Position numbers and translations under genes: made by a program
The notes under the pieces: model-generated
What the model was told of the DNA's origin: nothing
What the model saw: only the letters and a program-made list of their open reading frames with translations
The model's database searches: none
Assembly (NCBI GenBank): GCA_002309915.1
Contig: DBYT01000041.1
Location: 1,022 to 16,299 of the forward strand
DNA length: 15,278 nucleotides
Direction: 5' to 3'
DNA from: Bacteroidales bacterium UBA1179
GTDB lineage: Bacteria > Bacteroidota > Bacteroidia > Bacteroidales > Bacteroidaceae
Part shown: positions 5,614 through 13,171 of the stretch, in pieces
Position numbering within the stretch: the first letter of the stretch is position 1
How the letters are laid out: every line of letters begins with the position of its first letter

Positions 5614-6062
5614 AGAGCTGAACTCATCAGGAACACACCTGCCAGAGCTACGATAGCGTAGAGCTCAGGGAATACGGCAAGAATCAGAGTCTTGCTGAAT
5701 ACGTCGTGACCCTGTGCGATACCGGCAATACCGTTAGCGCAAACCTGACCCTGACGGATAGCTGAGAACAGACCTACAATACCCAGAGCCAGACCGCCGC
5801 CGAATACAGATGCTGCCTGCAGCGGAGTGATATCGGGAGTAAGAACCCCTGCCATGTTGGCAAAGATGAAGTAACCGGCAAAACCGTACAGACCCTGTGT
5901 ACCGGGAAGAGCGGTGAGCACGATAAAGTTACCGAACTTGTCAACCTTCTTAAGAGCACCAACTGCTGCGTTACCGGCTATAGTTACGCCGTATGCGCTA
6001 CCGATGCCTGCCAGGCCGATCATAAGGGCTACGCCCACAAAAGCTAAAACTAAACTTGACAT
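5610..6062 (-). CDS. atpK: V-type ATP synthase subunit K (rotor proteolipid), predicted Na+-binding
   Basis: This is the membrane rotor (c-ring) subunit that carries the coupling ion. It has 150 residues with four predicted membrane helices, that is, two hairpins as in V-type proteolipids of the 16-kDa kind. LPGTQGLYG at 52-60 ends helix 2, IRQGQ at 102-106 lies in the second loop, and FPELYAIVAL at 131-140 in helix 4 holds the ion-binding Glu133. Only the second hairpin has the carboxylate, as in Enterococcus hirae NtpK. The residues aligned to the E. hirae Na+ ligands (Leu61, Thr64, Gln65, Gln110, Glu139) are all present here as Leu52, Thr55, Gln56, Gln104 and Glu133, so Na+ coupling is likely by inference. 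It is the last gene of the operon, 43 bp after subunit I, and it ends convergent with mnmA. Confidence 0.95.
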   Translation of the reverse strand: MSSLVLAFVGVALMIGLAGIGSAYGVTIAGNAAVGALKKVDKFGNFIVLTALPGTQGLYGFAGYFIFANMAGVLTPDITPLQAASVFGGGLALGIVGLFSAIRQGQVCANGIAGIAQGHDVFSKTLILAVFPELYAIVALAGVFLMSSAL

Positions 6063-6079
6063 AATTTTGATATTTAATT

Positions 6080-6118
6080 AATTCTCAATTTTCAATTCTC
6101 AATTCTCAATTCTCAATT
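6080..6118. repeat. Heptanucleotide tandem repeat between atpI and atpK
   Basis: On the plus strand AATTCTC is repeated five times, with one base changed in the second copy (AATTTTC), and ends in AATTG. On the coding (minus) strand it reads AATTGAG repeats. The first copies encode the last residues of subunit I, and a TGA inside the repeat is its stop codon; the rest fills most of the I-K spacer. Confidence 0.85.
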
Positions 6119-7929
6119 GCCTTGAACGGTTTGTACTCAGTGCCGCCACCGGTGTAACCCGAGTTCTTGAAGAACTCAACGAATGTCAATCGCATGGGGT
6201 GAACAATGGCTCCCAAGATATTCATAAAGATGTTCAGAGCGTGACCGATCACGAATATGAGCACCATCACGATGAATCCTGCAACAGGATTATCGGGCGC
6301 CATACCCACAGCCATGCTGTTGAACACGTTGGCAAGGATACCGCCCGACAGACCCAGCGCGAACAGACGCACGTAAGAGAGCACGTCGCCCAGCAGGCCG
6401 GTTGCCATATTGTAAGTATCCCAGAGTCCAAGGCCGATATTCAGCAGCGGGTTCTTGCCCGGGCTGTTGAACAGGAATATCAGCACCGCTGCAGCAATGA
6501 GAATACCCATCACGACAGGATTGCTGAACTCTATACCAGCCAGTACCGATACTCCCACAGTGATAAGGAGTACCAGCCAACCTATGGTACCCAGCGCATA
6601 CTTGACGCCGCACTGGATGCTCAGGTTCACAGCCTTGATTGCCATACCGAACAGGATCTGTACCACACCTATGCACAGTGACACGGTGAACATGGTTGAG
6701 TTATCGGTATAGAGGATTCCCTTCATCTTCTGGACGAACGGAATGTCAAGGTCATACATATTGAACCCAAAGAATGTGCCCGACAGCAGTCCGCAAAGCA
6801 TGGTACTTGCACCGAACAGCACTACCAGCCACTTTGAGAAGTTGGGGTTGATAAGCTGGAACAGCTTTGTGAATATGGGCAGAGCCACAATCATAAGCAG
6901 TCCGTAACCCGTATCACCCAAGCAGAGACCAAAGAACAGCATGAAGAACGGTGCAAAGAACAGCGTCAGGTCAAGTTCCTGGTAGGTAGGCAGCATGTAG
7001 AGCTTGGTAAGCGGCTCAAACAATTTTGCGAACTTATTGTTGCTCAGCTGGATGGGAATATCATCATCCGGCTGAGGATCATCCACATCAAAGAAGACGC
7101 CCTTCATGTCAAGAGCCCTGCTCACATAATCCACATCGTCTGCGGGAATCCAGCCCTCAAGCAGCATCAGACTGTCGGCGGCAAGTTTCTCGCCAGTCAG
7201 GCGTACCCGGCCAAAGTCAATATTGTTCTCCAGTTCCTTGACTGCCTTCTCGAGCACAGGAATACCAACCTGAGCCAACTGTGCAAGTTTAGCCGGTATG
7301 GCATCGATTGCAGCCTTGGTCTTGTCCATATCCGCCTCTACGGCCGATAACGACATATGCGGCAGATGAACCTGCTCGGCGTCGATATCGGGCACCACAT
7401 CAGAATGGGTTACCGTAACAAAGTTGACCTTCTGCTTGTCACGCTCTATCTCCACCACGCCGTATTTGGAAACCCATTCATCATTGAATGCTCGCAACGG
7501 ACATGTATAGAAACCTATCTTGTAACCGGCAGCAGCCAGACGTTCCACCTTGGAGGGCTCGAAATCACCCCAGGGAAGCAACTGTGCGCGGTCACGTGAC
7601 AGAGCCTGAAGTGTCTGCTCCTGGACAATCTTATCGGCGCAGATTATGTCAAATCTCTCAAGAACCTTGGCAGGTGTATCGAACGTAAAGTTCTTTACTG
7701 AATCCGAGACCGCACCATCAGCTACCGTCTTTGCGCTGGACTCCAGTTCACGGATTGCGTTCCTGCATCGGCTCAACAGATTCAGGTCTTCCTGCAGTTC
7801 TTCATTCTGGACGGCTCCCTGCTGCTTCTGGATCACATGAACAACACCCAGTGAACGCAGATGCTCCAGAAACCCTTCATACTCCTTACTATGAATCAGG
7901 AAGGAGAGTTTTTTCATCTTTGTAATCAT
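6106..7929 (-). CDS. atpI: V-type ATP synthase subunit I (membrane stator, a-type subunit)
   Basis: Subunit I is the stator that forms the ion path against the K ring and anchors the peripheral stalk. It has 607 residues. The cytoplasmic N-terminal half (1 to about 310) has helical, coiled-coil-like stretches around 45-70 and 195-240. About seven or eight membrane helices follow from residue 320, starting LTLFFAPFFMLFFGLCLGDTGYG. DVLSYVRLFALGLSGG contains Arg521, the arginine thought to interact with the rotor carboxylate. IGHALNIFMNILGAIVHPMR and the C-terminal FVEFFKNSGYTGGGTEYKPF are family hallmarks. The ATG overlaps the subunit D stop by 4 nt, indicating translational coupling; an alternative ATG lies four codons later. 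The last three residues (IEN) and the stop fall within the heptanucleotide repeat. Confidence 0.95.
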   Translation of the reverse strand: MITKMKKLSFLIHSKEYEGFLEHLRSLGVVHVIQKQQGAVQNEELQEDLNLLSRCRNAIRELESSAKTVADGAVSDSVKNFTFDTPAKVLERFDIICADKIVQEQTLQALSRDRAQLLPWGDFEPSKVERLAAAGYKIGFYTCPLRAFNDEWVSKYGVVEIERDKQKVNFVTVTHSDVVPDIDAEQVHLPHMSLSAVEADMDKTKAAIDAIPAKLAQLAQVGIPVLEKAVKELENNIDFGRVRLTGEKLAADSLMLLEGWIPADDVDYVSRALDMKGVFFDVDDPQPDDDIPIQLSNNKFAKLFEPLTKLYMLPTYQELDLTLFFAPFFMLFFGLCLGDTGYGLLMIVALPIFTKLFQLINPNFSKWLVVLFGASTMLCGLLSGTFFGFNMYDLDIPFVQKMKGILYTDNSTMFTVSLCIGVVQILFGMAIKAVNLSIQCGVKYALGTIGWLVLLITVGVSVLAGIEFSNPVVMGILIAAAVLIFLFNSPGKNPLLNIGLGLWDTYNMATGLLGDVLSYVRLFALGLSGGILANVFNSMAVGMAPDNPVAGFIVMVLIFVIGHALNIFMNILGAIVHPMRLTFVEFFKNSGYTGGGTEYKPFKAIEN

Positions 7930-8546
7930 GACTCTGCCTCCTCTTCTTTTTCGGCTTCACGGCGCTCAAGCAGAGACTTAAGGATCTTCTGGCTTGATTT
8001 GCTGAGGTTCTCCTCATCCTCCATGAAACGTTTTATCTTACGTATGGCATCCTCATAACCCGGAATCTGAACCTTCTCAAACAGGTTCACCTTCTGGGTG
8101 GTCTTTTTGCGGGCTTTCTCCAGCAACGCCAGCTTGGCGGTTGTGAACTCCACCAGAATAGCGTCGTGAGCCAGTCCCTGCAGTATGTTGATGCCGTCAT
8201 AGTACCATTTAGGCTGACTGAACAGACTGAACGGAGCGACCTCAAACTCCACCTCGTCAAGCACCGGAATCCTGGTTCCGGCAATCTTGCGCACGGTCAG
8301 GTGAACATCCTTGACGCTCACCAGGTTCGGGTTGAACTCGTTCCACAAAGCGAACATTGAGTCATACTTGCGAATGCCCTCTTCCAGTTCGGCTTCCAGT
8401 TTGCCCAGGTCGTCCTTGCATTTCTTCACCTCCATGCGCAGCGCACTCTCCTTACTCTTAATGATAGGTAAGGTACGCTTACGCACTTTCAGCTGTTTCT
8501 CCATCTGCTGAAGTGAAGTCTTGTTATATTGGAACTTTATCGCCAT
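7926..8546 (-). CDS. atpD: V-type ATP synthase subunit D (central stalk)
   Basis: Subunit D is the rotating central shaft inside the A3B3 head, equivalent in role to F-type gamma. It has 206 residues and is mostly charged and helical. An N-terminal coiled-coil segment at about 8-65 (YNKTSLQQMEKQLKVRKRTL and on) and a C-terminal one at about 125-205 would form the antiparallel coiled coil. NLFEKVQIPGYEDAIRKIKR at about 154-173 corresponds to the conserved C-terminal motif of the family (usually N-A-L-E-x-V-x-I-P). The ATG directly abuts the subunit B stop with no spacer, and its own stop overlaps the subunit I start by 4 nt. The symbol atpD here means the V-type subunit, not F-type beta. Confidence 0.93.
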   Translation of the reverse strand: MAIKFQYNKTSLQQMEKQLKVRKRTLPIIKSKESALRMEVKKCKDDLGKLEAELEEGIRKYDSMFALWNEFNPNLVSVKDVHLTVRKIAGTRIPVLDEVEFEVAPFSLFSQPKWYYDGINILQGLAHDAILVEFTTAKLALLEKARKKTTQKVNLFEKVQIPGYEDAIRKIKRFMEDEENLSKSSQKILKSLLERREAEKEEEAES

Positions 8547-9869
8547 TTAGTTCTTGGGCCAGTATTGTTCTACAAGAGCAGCCTTGATGTTTACCTCATC
8601 GGGCTTGAAGTACTTGGCAAACAGGCCCCAGGTAACATCCAGCATCTCGGTTGTATCCAGGTTCACATCAATTGCCAGCAGCTTCTCGCTGTAATCATGG
8701 GCAAAGTCAAGAGCACGCTGATCATAGTCAGTCAAATCAAAACCGTTCTCAACCTTGGTCTTTGCGTTCGATGCATCAGCATACAGACGCACGGCGGCGT
8801 TCATGACCTGCGGATGGTCGGCACGTGTCTTCTTACCGTTAACCAACTGCTTGAGTCGTGAAAGTGAACGGAACGGGTCAACGATAACCTTACCTATGTC
8901 ACTGTCGCGGCGCAGGAACAGCTGACCCTCGGTGATATAACCGGTGTTATCAGGCACAGCGTGTGTGATATCGCCACCAGACAGTGTCGTAACGGCAATA
9001 ATCGTAATAGAACCGCCCGATGGGAACTGTACGGCCTTCTCGTAAATCTTGGCAAGGTCCGAATACAGTGAACCAGGCATGGAGTCCTTTGAAGGAATCT
9101 GGTCCATACGGTTCGATACAATTGCCAGAGCATCGGCATACGATGTCATATCAGACAGCAGTACCAGCACCTTCTCATCCTTCTGCACGGCAAAATACTC
9201 GGCTGCGGTCAGAGCCATATCAGGTACCAGCAGACGCTCTACGGCAGGGTCCTCGGTGGTGTTCATGAAACCTATGATACGGTCCATGGCACCGGCATTT
9301 GAGAACACGTTCTTAAAGTACAGATAGTCATCATTGGTCATACCCATACCGCCCAGGATAATCTTGTCGGCCTTGGCACGCATGGCCACGGTAGCCATAA
9401 CCTGGTTGAACGGCTGGTCCGGATCAGCAAAGAACGGAATCTTCTGACCAGACACAAGAGTATTGTTAAGGTCGATACCCGCGATACCGGTTGCAATCAG
9501 CTCTGACGGCTGTTTACGGCGAACGGGGTTCACTGACGGACCGCCAATCTCGACCTCGGTACCCTCAACGGCAGGACCGCCGTCAATAGGATCACCGTAT
9601 GCGTTGAAGAATCGGCCGGAAAGACTCTCACTTACCTTAAGTGTAGGAGCCTTGCCCATGAATACGACCTCAGCGTTTGTAGGGATACCGCCGGTACCCT
9701 CAAATACCTGCAGGGTAACCTCATCGCCCACAATCTTAACCACCTGAGCCAAACGGCCGTCAATGATGGCCAGCTCGTCATAACCCACACCCTGCGCCTT
9801 AAGTGAGCAGGTAGCCTTTGTAATCTGGCTTATCTTGGTGTAAATCTTCTGGAATGCCTTTGTTGTCAT
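8547..9869 (-). CDS. atpB: V-type ATP synthase subunit B (non-catalytic head subunit)
   Basis: Subunit B alternates with subunit A in the hexameric head and contributes residues to the catalytic interface without hydrolysing ATP itself. It has 440 residues. The N-terminal beta-barrel domain runs to about 75 (ELAIIDGRLAQVVKIVGDEV). The nucleotide-binding-like domain has SGQKIPFFADPDQPFNQ at about 140-156 where catalytic subunits have a P-loop; the lysine-threonine of a true Walker A is absent, as expected for B. SDMTSYADALAIVSNRMDQI is the Walker-B-like region, and DPFRSLSRLKQLVNGKKTR is the conserved segment with the arginine that reaches the neighbouring catalytic site. It starts 11 nt after the subunit A stop. 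The symbol atpB here means the V-type subunit, not F-type a. Confidence 0.96.
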   Translation of the reverse strand: MTTKAFQKIYTKISQITKATCSLKAQGVGYDELAIIDGRLAQVVKIVGDEVTLQVFEGTGGIPTNAEVVFMGKAPTLKVSESLSGRFFNAYGDPIDGGPAVEGTEVEIGGPSVNPVRRKQPSELIATGIAGIDLNNTLVSGQKIPFFADPDQPFNQVMATVAMRAKADKIILGGMGMTNDDYLYFKNVFSNAGAMDRIIGFMNTTEDPAVERLLVPDMALTAAEYFAVQKDEKVLVLLSDMTSYADALAIVSNRMDQIPSKDSMPGSLYSDLAKIYEKAVQFPSGGSITIIAVTTLSGGDITHAVPDNTGYITEGQLFLRRDSDIGKVIVDPFRSLSRLKQLVNGKKTRADHPQVMNAAVRLYADASNAKTKVENGFDLTDYDQRALDFAHDYSEKLLAIDVNLDTTEMLDVTWGLFAKYFKPDEVNIKAALVEQYWPKN

Positions 9870-9880
9870 ACTATAGCGGG

Positions 9881-11638
9881 TTAAGCGGTTTTACGTTCAG
9901 CAAGAAGAGCCTTGAGCTCCTTCTCGTATTCAAAATACTTCTCTGACTCAAACGGCTGGTAGTTCATCTGCTTGCACAGGTTGATAACCTTCTTGAAGTA
10001 GTCGATAACCTCAAGGAAAGTGTCAAACTTGAACTCGGTGTGGCAGATGTCAATCACGCGATCCACGATGGTCACCTGACGCTCCATAGGAGTAACGGCG
10101 TCAATCTCATCGAATGCATCCTGCTGCAGAACTATAAAGTCAATAAGCTCTGATTTCCAGAATGTTACGTGATAATCAACAGGTACACCGTCATCACCCA
10201 GAATGTTGATCTGCTCAGATATCTCCTTACCGCGCAGCAGACGTGTCTTAAGCTCGTTGACCTTGCTTATCCACTCGTTGTCAATGCGGCTGGTGATATA
10301 TTTGTCAAACTCCGGATAGTCCAGATATTTTGAGTAAGAGTCAATGGGGTTGATAGCCGGGTAACGCTTGCGGTCGGCGCGCTCCTGCTCCAGGGCGTAG
10401 AAGCATCGGGCCACCTTCTTGGTATTCTCAGTCACAGGCTCCTTAAGGTTACCACCCGCAGGTGATACGGTGCCGATGAAGGTGATTGAGCCCGGCTGGC
10501 CGTTCTTGAGGTATACGTAACCTGCACGTCCGTAGAAGTTTGCGATGATAGATGAGATATCCATCGGGAAAGCATCCGGACCAGGCAGCTCCTCCATACG
10601 GTTTGACATCTCACGAAGAGCCTGAGCCCAACGTGAAGTGGAGTCGGCCATAAGCAGAACGCGCAGACCCATGCTGCGGTAATACTCCGAAATGGCCATT
10701 GCGGTATATACTGATGCCTCACGGGCAGCAACCGGCATGTTTGATGTGTTGGCTATGATGATGGTACGCTCCATCAGCTTGCGGCCTGTGTGCGGGTCAT
10801 CCAGCTCGGGGAACTCGGTAAAGATCTCCACAACCTCATTGGCACGCTCACCGCAGGCAGCGATTACAACGATATCGGCCTCGGCCTGCTTTGAGATAGC
10901 GTGCTGAAGCACTGTCTTACCTGTACCGAACGGACCGGGGATGAATCCTGTACCTCCCTCTACAATCGGGTTCAGGGTATCGATTGAACGTACGCCTGTC
11001 TCCAGCAGCTTGAAAGGACGCGGCTTCTCCTGATAGTTGGTCATAGCCACCTTAACAGGCCACTTCTGGATCATGTTCACGCTTACTGTGTCACCCTTGG
11101 AGTTCTCGAGTACTGCAATCTCATCAATGATGCGGTACTCACCCTCCGGGGCGATCTTCTTGACGGTATACTCACCCTCAAGCTGGAACGGAGCCATGAT
11201 CTTGAGCGGCTGGAAGTTCTCCTCAACCTTACCCAGCCAGGCCGATGACTGAACCTTGTCACCCACCTTTACGATAGGCTCAAACTTCCACAGACGGTCG
11301 TTATCCAGCGGATAAGTATACTCACCGCGCTTAAGGAACACGCCTGTCATCTTGTCCAGGTCATTCTGCAGACCGTCAAAGTTGTGTGACAGCATACCCG
11401 GTCCCAGAGTTACCTCCAGCATGTGACCGGTGAACTCGGCGGGAGCACCCACCTTGAGGCCACGTGTGCTCTCGAACACCTGTACATAGACGTTCTCGCC
11501 CACAACCTTAATGACCTCGGACATGAGTTTGTCGCCTCCTGTCTCGATATAGCAGATCTCATTCTGTGCAACAGGTCCGTCCACTTTCAACGTAACCATG
11601 TTGGCAATGACTCCGCATACTGTACCTTTTGTAGCCAT
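9881..11638 (-). CDS. atpA: V-type ATP synthase subunit A (catalytic head subunit)
   Basis: Subunit A is the catalytic subunit that hydrolyses or makes ATP. It has 585 residues, normal for the family. The N-terminal barrel (1 to about 70) is followed by the non-homologous insert typical of A subunits (about 115-190, DRLWKFEPIVKVGDKV and on). Walker A is GPFGTGKT at 235-242. AACGERANEVVEIF at 260-273 carries the catalytic glutamate Glu264, and the Walker B region is RVLLMADSTSRWAQALRE at about 326-343 with Asp332. ERADRKRYPAINPIDSYSKY is the conserved stretch after the nucleotide domain, and a helical C-terminal domain completes it. It lies 15 nt after the DUF2764 gene and 11 nt before subunit B. 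Confidence 0.97.
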   Translation of the reverse strand: MATKGTVCGVIANMVTLKVDGPVAQNEICYIETGGDKLMSEVIKVVGENVYVQVFESTRGLKVGAPAEFTGHMLEVTLGPGMLSHNFDGLQNDLDKMTGVFLKRGEYTYPLDNDRLWKFEPIVKVGDKVQSSAWLGKVEENFQPLKIMAPFQLEGEYTVKKIAPEGEYRIIDEIAVLENSKGDTVSVNMIQKWPVKVAMTNYQEKPRPFKLLETGVRSIDTLNPIVEGGTGFIPGPFGTGKTVLQHAISKQAEADIVVIAACGERANEVVEIFTEFPELDDPHTGRKLMERTIIIANTSNMPVAAREASVYTAMAISEYYRSMGLRVLLMADSTSRWAQALREMSNRMEELPGPDAFPMDISSIIANFYGRAGYVYLKNGQPGSITFIGTVSPAGGNLKEPVTENTKKVARCFYALEQERADRKRYPAINPIDSYSKYLDYPEFDKYITSRIDNEWISKVNELKTRLLRGKEISEQINILGDDGVPVDYHVTFWKSELIDFIVLQQDAFDEIDAVTPMERQVTIVDRVIDICHTEFKFDTFLEVIDYFKKVINLCKQMNYQPFESEKYFEYEKELKALLAERKTA

Positions 11639-11653
11639 ATATATTCTTATTTA

Positions 11654-12448
11654 TTATACTCTGAATTCATCAGGAACCTCAGTTTGCTGCTTGAGGTCTC
11701 CAATAAGTTTACGGAACAGTTTCTGTCCCTCCTCACGGTCCAGACTGCTCCAACGCTGCACCATACCTAGGCGTACCATGTATGAGAAGAGCTTCTCAAC
11801 ACTGAAATAATTAAAGAAGGTATTATCCTCAAGCCAGCGCCAGCGAATCATATCGGCCTTACGCTCACGCTGTGACAGGTCATCCTCCTCGGTCAGACGT
11901 GCCACATCCTCAAAACACTCCACCTCCTGGCTCAGTCCCCAGTCACGGGCACCGCTTGTGCGCAGCGCATTTGCTACATCACCCGTTCCCACAATCACCT
12001 TCTGAATATCCAGATTGTACTTGCGGGCGGTTATGGCAGCCATGATATTGTTCATATTCAGGTTGAACTCATACCATTTGCGTACAAACCCGTTGCCCAT
12101 GGACATGGCGTACTCATAGAACAGGCTCCACAGACGATCCTCGGCAAATGCGGCTTTCTGACGCCAGCTCTCATCCACCCACTCCTGTACAAAATTGTAC
12201 AAGAAAGCAGGAACATCCTTGGGGGCAGGGTCGCCAGCCTTGACAAGAGCCACAAGCTCCTCCATGCGCTCGGATCCTATCAGATTACGGCATTCATTCT
12301 CAAGATTGAGAATATCCATAACCTTGCGGTCAGCAGCGCTCAGGGCATCATAGACCTCCTCACGGAACTGTTCAACAGAGTAACCCGCCTTGCTGTCATC
12401 AAAACTGATGTCAGGCAGTCCGGCAATTATGTAATAGTAGCCTCCCAT
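11654..12448 (-). CDS. DUF2764 family protein of the V-type ATPase operon, probable stalk subunit
   Basis: This 264-residue protein starts MGGYYYIIAGLPDISFDDSK; the YYYLIAGLPDI-like start is typical of DUF2764 proteins, which sit between E and A in the V-ATPase clusters of Bacteroidota, Chlamydia and spirochaetes. The rest is mainly helical and charged, with KWYEFNLNMNNIMAAITARK in the middle and WRWLEDNTFFNYFSVEKLF near the C-terminus. By position and helical character it may replace subunit C (the d-like socket between stalk and ring), which is otherwise missing from this operon; that role is an inference. The start codon overlaps the subunit E stop by one base (TGATG), implying translational coupling. 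Confidence 0.85.
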   Translation of the reverse strand: MGGYYYIIAGLPDISFDDSKAGYSVEQFREEVYDALSAADRKVMDILNLENECRNLIGSERMEELVALVKAGDPAPKDVPAFLYNFVQEWVDESWRQKAAFAEDRLWSLFYEYAMSMGNGFVRKWYEFNLNMNNIMAAITARKYNLDIQKVIVGTGDVANALRTSGARDWGLSQEVECFEDVARLTEEDDLSQRERKADMIRWRWLEDNTFFNYFSVEKLFSYMVRLGMVQRWSSLDREEGQKLFRKLIGDLKQQTEVPDEFRV

Positions 12449-13038
12449 CAGAACAGGGTCTCAACCAACTGCGGGCGCAGTATTGACTTGAACCAGTTCT
12501 CAAACTCCTCGGTGCCGAAATTCACCTTATAGGCTCCGTCGGCCGGCTGGATGGAAAATTCAGCCTCGCGACCGTTCACCTGGGTAATTTTGACACCCTT
12601 GTCAAGCAAATCCTTGGCATTGGCAGTGAAATACTTCTTCAAAGCCTCTGCATCGGCGCTCTTAATTTCAATCTGCTGGTTCTTACCCCACTCCTGGGCA
12701 ATCTTTAGGATGAACTCGTTGAAAGCCTTCTGGTCCGATGTAAAGCCCTTTACAGAATTCTGAACGATCTTATCGGTAACCACAGTTGCAATCTCGCTCT
12801 TGAGAGCCTCAACAGCCTGTGCGGCATAGAGCTTAAGCTCCTTACGCACGTTCTCAGCGTTATCGGCGCTCTCCTTCTTGGCGGCAGCCAGCAACGCATC
12901 AGCCTGCTTCTGGGCATCGGTAATAAGTTTCTGGGCTTGTTCTTTGGCCTGGGCCAGAATCTGGTCAGCCTCGGCCTGACCTTTAGCTACACCTTCATTA
13001 TATATAATGTCGGTAAGTTCCTGGATTTTGGTATTCAT
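12448..13038 (-). CDS. atpE: V-type ATP synthase subunit E (peripheral stalk)
   Basis: This is the peripheral stalk subunit that holds the head against rotation. It has 196 residues. A long Ala/Lys/Glu/Gln-rich helix at about 10-85 (KGQAEADQILAQAKEQAQKL and so on) should form the coiled coil, followed by a small globular C-terminal domain (about 95-196). It is the first gene of the operon. No separate G/H-type coiled-coil partner gene is present, so E may pair with itself or with a protein encoded elsewhere. The upstream gap contains a -7 box and the terminator of the regulator gene. The symbol here means the V-type subunit. Confidence 0.9.
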   Translation of the reverse strand: MNTKIQELTDIIYNEGVAKGQAEADQILAQAKEQAQKLITDAQKQADALLAAAKKESADNAENVRKELKLYAAQAVEALKSEIATVVTDKIVQNSVKGFTSDQKAFNEFILKIAQEWGKNQQIEIKSADAEALKKYFTANAKDLLDKGVKITQVNGREAEFSIQPADGAYKVNFGTEEFENWFKSILRPQLVETLF

Positions 13039-13090
13039 AGGTTATAATTGATAATTCTCGGTTAGCGTACGTTTTCATCGTACAGATTCG

Positions 13091-13098
13091 CAAATTTA
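13091..13098 (-). promoter_or_regulatory. -7 promoter box of the V-type ATPase operon
   Basis: The minus-strand sequence TAAATTTG is a perfect match to TAnnTTTG. Transcription would begin near 13084, giving a leader of about 45 nt before the subunit E start. No good -33 TTTG at the usual distance; a TTTG lies only 3 bp upstream of the box. It is the only obvious promoter ahead of the seven genes. Confidence 0.55.
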
Positions 13099-13130
13099 AT
13101 CAAATAGCCCTAACTACCTACCATATTAAC

Positions 13131-13160
13131 AAAAAATAAACCTCCGCGACGGGAGGTTTA
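13131..13160 (-). terminator. Terminator of the AraC-type regulator gene
   Basis: TAAACCTCC (13137-13145) pairs with GGAGGTTTA (13152-13160) around a 6-nt loop, and on the minus strand the stem is followed by TTTATTTTTT. It lies 11 bp after the regulator stop and separates that gene from the ATPase operon downstream. Confidence 0.9.
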
Positions 13161-13171
13161 CTTATAACTGA

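Noticed and set aside
6199..6681. 160-codon plus-strand open frame opposite atpI
   Set aside because: Antisense shadow of the conserved membrane part of subunit I; the His/Gln-rich product resembles no protein and no start signal is seen.
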